Below are positions 14,565-14,944 of a stretch of 14,944 bases of DNA, in pieces. Below the pieces are notes generated by a model. That model ran no database searches. It was not told the DNA's origin and was given only the letters and a program-made list of their open reading frames with translations. The stretch is from NCBI GenBank assembly GCA_040902705.1, contig JBBDWT010000187.1, positions 1-14,944 of the forward strand, written 5' to 3'. The position numbers were made by a program, and so were the translations under genes. Every line of letters begins with the position of its first letter. The stretch's first letter is position 1. The DNA comes from DATBSK01 sp040902705. GTDB lineage: Bacteria; Actinomycetota; Acidimicrobiia; IMCC26256; PALSA-555.

Positions 14565-14599
14565 CGTCAGAAACATGCGCTGAGCGCATGTTTCTGACG
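14565..14599. repeat. Perfect 35-nt palindrome at the gap edge
   Basis: CGTCAGAAACATGCGCT (14565-14581) and its exact complement (14583-14599) surround a single G. As RNA it would fold into about 16 bp with a 3-nt loop. The right flank reads CCAAAAC. Left of the gap the sequence TTTTGGCG (14539-14546) is complementary to CGCCAAAA (14599-14606), so the full element was probably longer, with T- and A-runs outside the stem like a bidirectional terminator. It lies between the convergent permease and probable recA genes and probably caused the assembly break. Confidence 0.8.
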
Positions 14600-14624
14600 C
14601 CAAAACAGTTCGTGGCGCAACGAA

Positions 14625-14657
14625 GCACCGGCGGGAGTCTGGGACTCCCGCCGGTGC
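14625..14657 (-). terminator. Strong hairpin downstream of the probable recA gene
   Basis: A perfect 15-bp stem, GCACCGGCGGGAGTC / GACTCCCGCCGGTGC, with a 3-nt loop, 54 nt beyond the minus-strand stop codon at 14712. Stability is very high. The minus-strand continuation (TTCGTTGCG) is only weakly T-rich. It could also block read-through from the permease on the plus strand. Confidence 0.7.
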
Positions 14658-14711
14658 GCTTGGGGCATTGCTGGGATAGGCGTTGCGTCGTTGTCGGGGC
14701 GTTGCCGGGTG

Positions 14712-14942
14712 CTACTTCTTGGCCGTCGCCTTCTCGGCGGTCTTGCGCTCCGGCTTGGCGTCGGCCTTCGTGTCGAACTTGGTGTCGCCGGCTGCTCCGG
14801 TCGACCCGTCGGCCACGATCTCCGCGAGCGCATCCTCGTCGATGACGGCGTCGCTCGGGGGGACCTCGACCGGGTCACCGAGGCCGGCGGCGACCTTGAT
14901 CTTCTCCATGATCTCGAAGACCATGTCGACGTTCTCGGCCAG
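14712..14942 (-). CDS. recA: C-terminal end of probable RecA recombinase (5' part beyond right edge)
   Basis: Only the last 76 residues are present, open at the right edge and ending at TAG 14714-14712. The first visible residues, LAENVDMVFEIMEKIKVAAGLG, resemble the end of RecA (F-L-x-E-N-x-x-x-x-x-E-I-x-x-K-I), and the partial codon before them allows the preceding Phe. Position supports it: recA lies upstream of miaB in many actinobacteria, and the window also holds lexA. After that come an acidic stretch (AVIDEDALAEIVADG) and a Lys/Ala-rich tail (KPERKTAEKATAKK). A basic end is unusual, since RecA tails are normally acidic. The ATPase core is not visible, so another protein with a similar tail cannot be excluded. 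Confidence 0.55.
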   Translation of the reverse strand: MAENVDMVFEIMEKIKVAAGLGDPVEVPPSDAVIDEDALAEIVADGSTGAAGDTKFDTKADAKPERKTAEKATAKK

Positions 14943-14944
14943 GA

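Overview
The window is a high-GC, gene-dense piece of chromosome from an actinobacterium. Two pieces of gene order point there: lexA / LysM protein / nrdR, and miaB-miaA-dapF-hflX ahead of a probable recA tail. The GAAC-N4-GTTC type of LexA operator, the many GTG and TTG starts and the near-saturated G/C third positions agree with this. A deep-branching, Acidimicrobiia-like actinobacterium is my guess, not something the sequence proves.

Layout, left to right. (1) 2-3223, minus: a class II (B12-dependent) ribonucleotide reductase gene, nrdJ, cut by the left edge. It is interrupted in frame by a complete 429-residue intein (320-1606) carrying an intact LAGLIDADG (DOD) homing endonuclease. (2) 3224-3474: the nrdJ control region, with a sigma70-like promoter, a perfect palindromic NrdR box and a structured leader of about 140 nt. 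(3) 3475-3963, minus: nrdR, the repressor that would act on that box. (4) 4036-4500, minus: a small membrane-anchored LysM protein in the position of mycobacterial Rv2719c (ChiZ) and corynebacterial DivS, which are SOS-induced division inhibitors. (5) 4501-4905: a divergent control region with three tandem LexA operators. (6) 4906-6084, plus: a cytochrome P450 lying between lexA and its usual divergent LysM partner. (7) 6159-6791, plus: lexA, with its own operator and probably leaderless. (8) 6944-13432, minus: a tight six-gene operon miaB-miaA-dapF-hflX-dapC-dapD, mostly joined by 1-4 nt overlaps. (9) 13503-14527, plus: a small two-TM protein and a TauE/SafE-type permease. (10) 14528-14711: a 10-N assembly gap directly against a perfect 35-nt palindrome, then a strong hairpin. 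(11) 14712-14942, minus: the C-terminal end of a probable RecA.

How it fits together. The left half is a DNA-damage and dNTP-supply module. LexA controls itself and the LysM division inhibitor and is positioned to affect the P450, while NrdR controls the reductase. The probable recA, LexA's co-protease, lies at the right edge. The central operon combines tRNA A37 modification (MiaA, MiaB), a ribosome-associated GTPase (HflX) and three succinylase-branch lysine/diaminopimelate enzymes (DapF, DapC, DapD). The most notable items are the apparently mobile intein in the reductase active-site region and the P450 placed inside the SOS-controlled lexA-LysM divergon.
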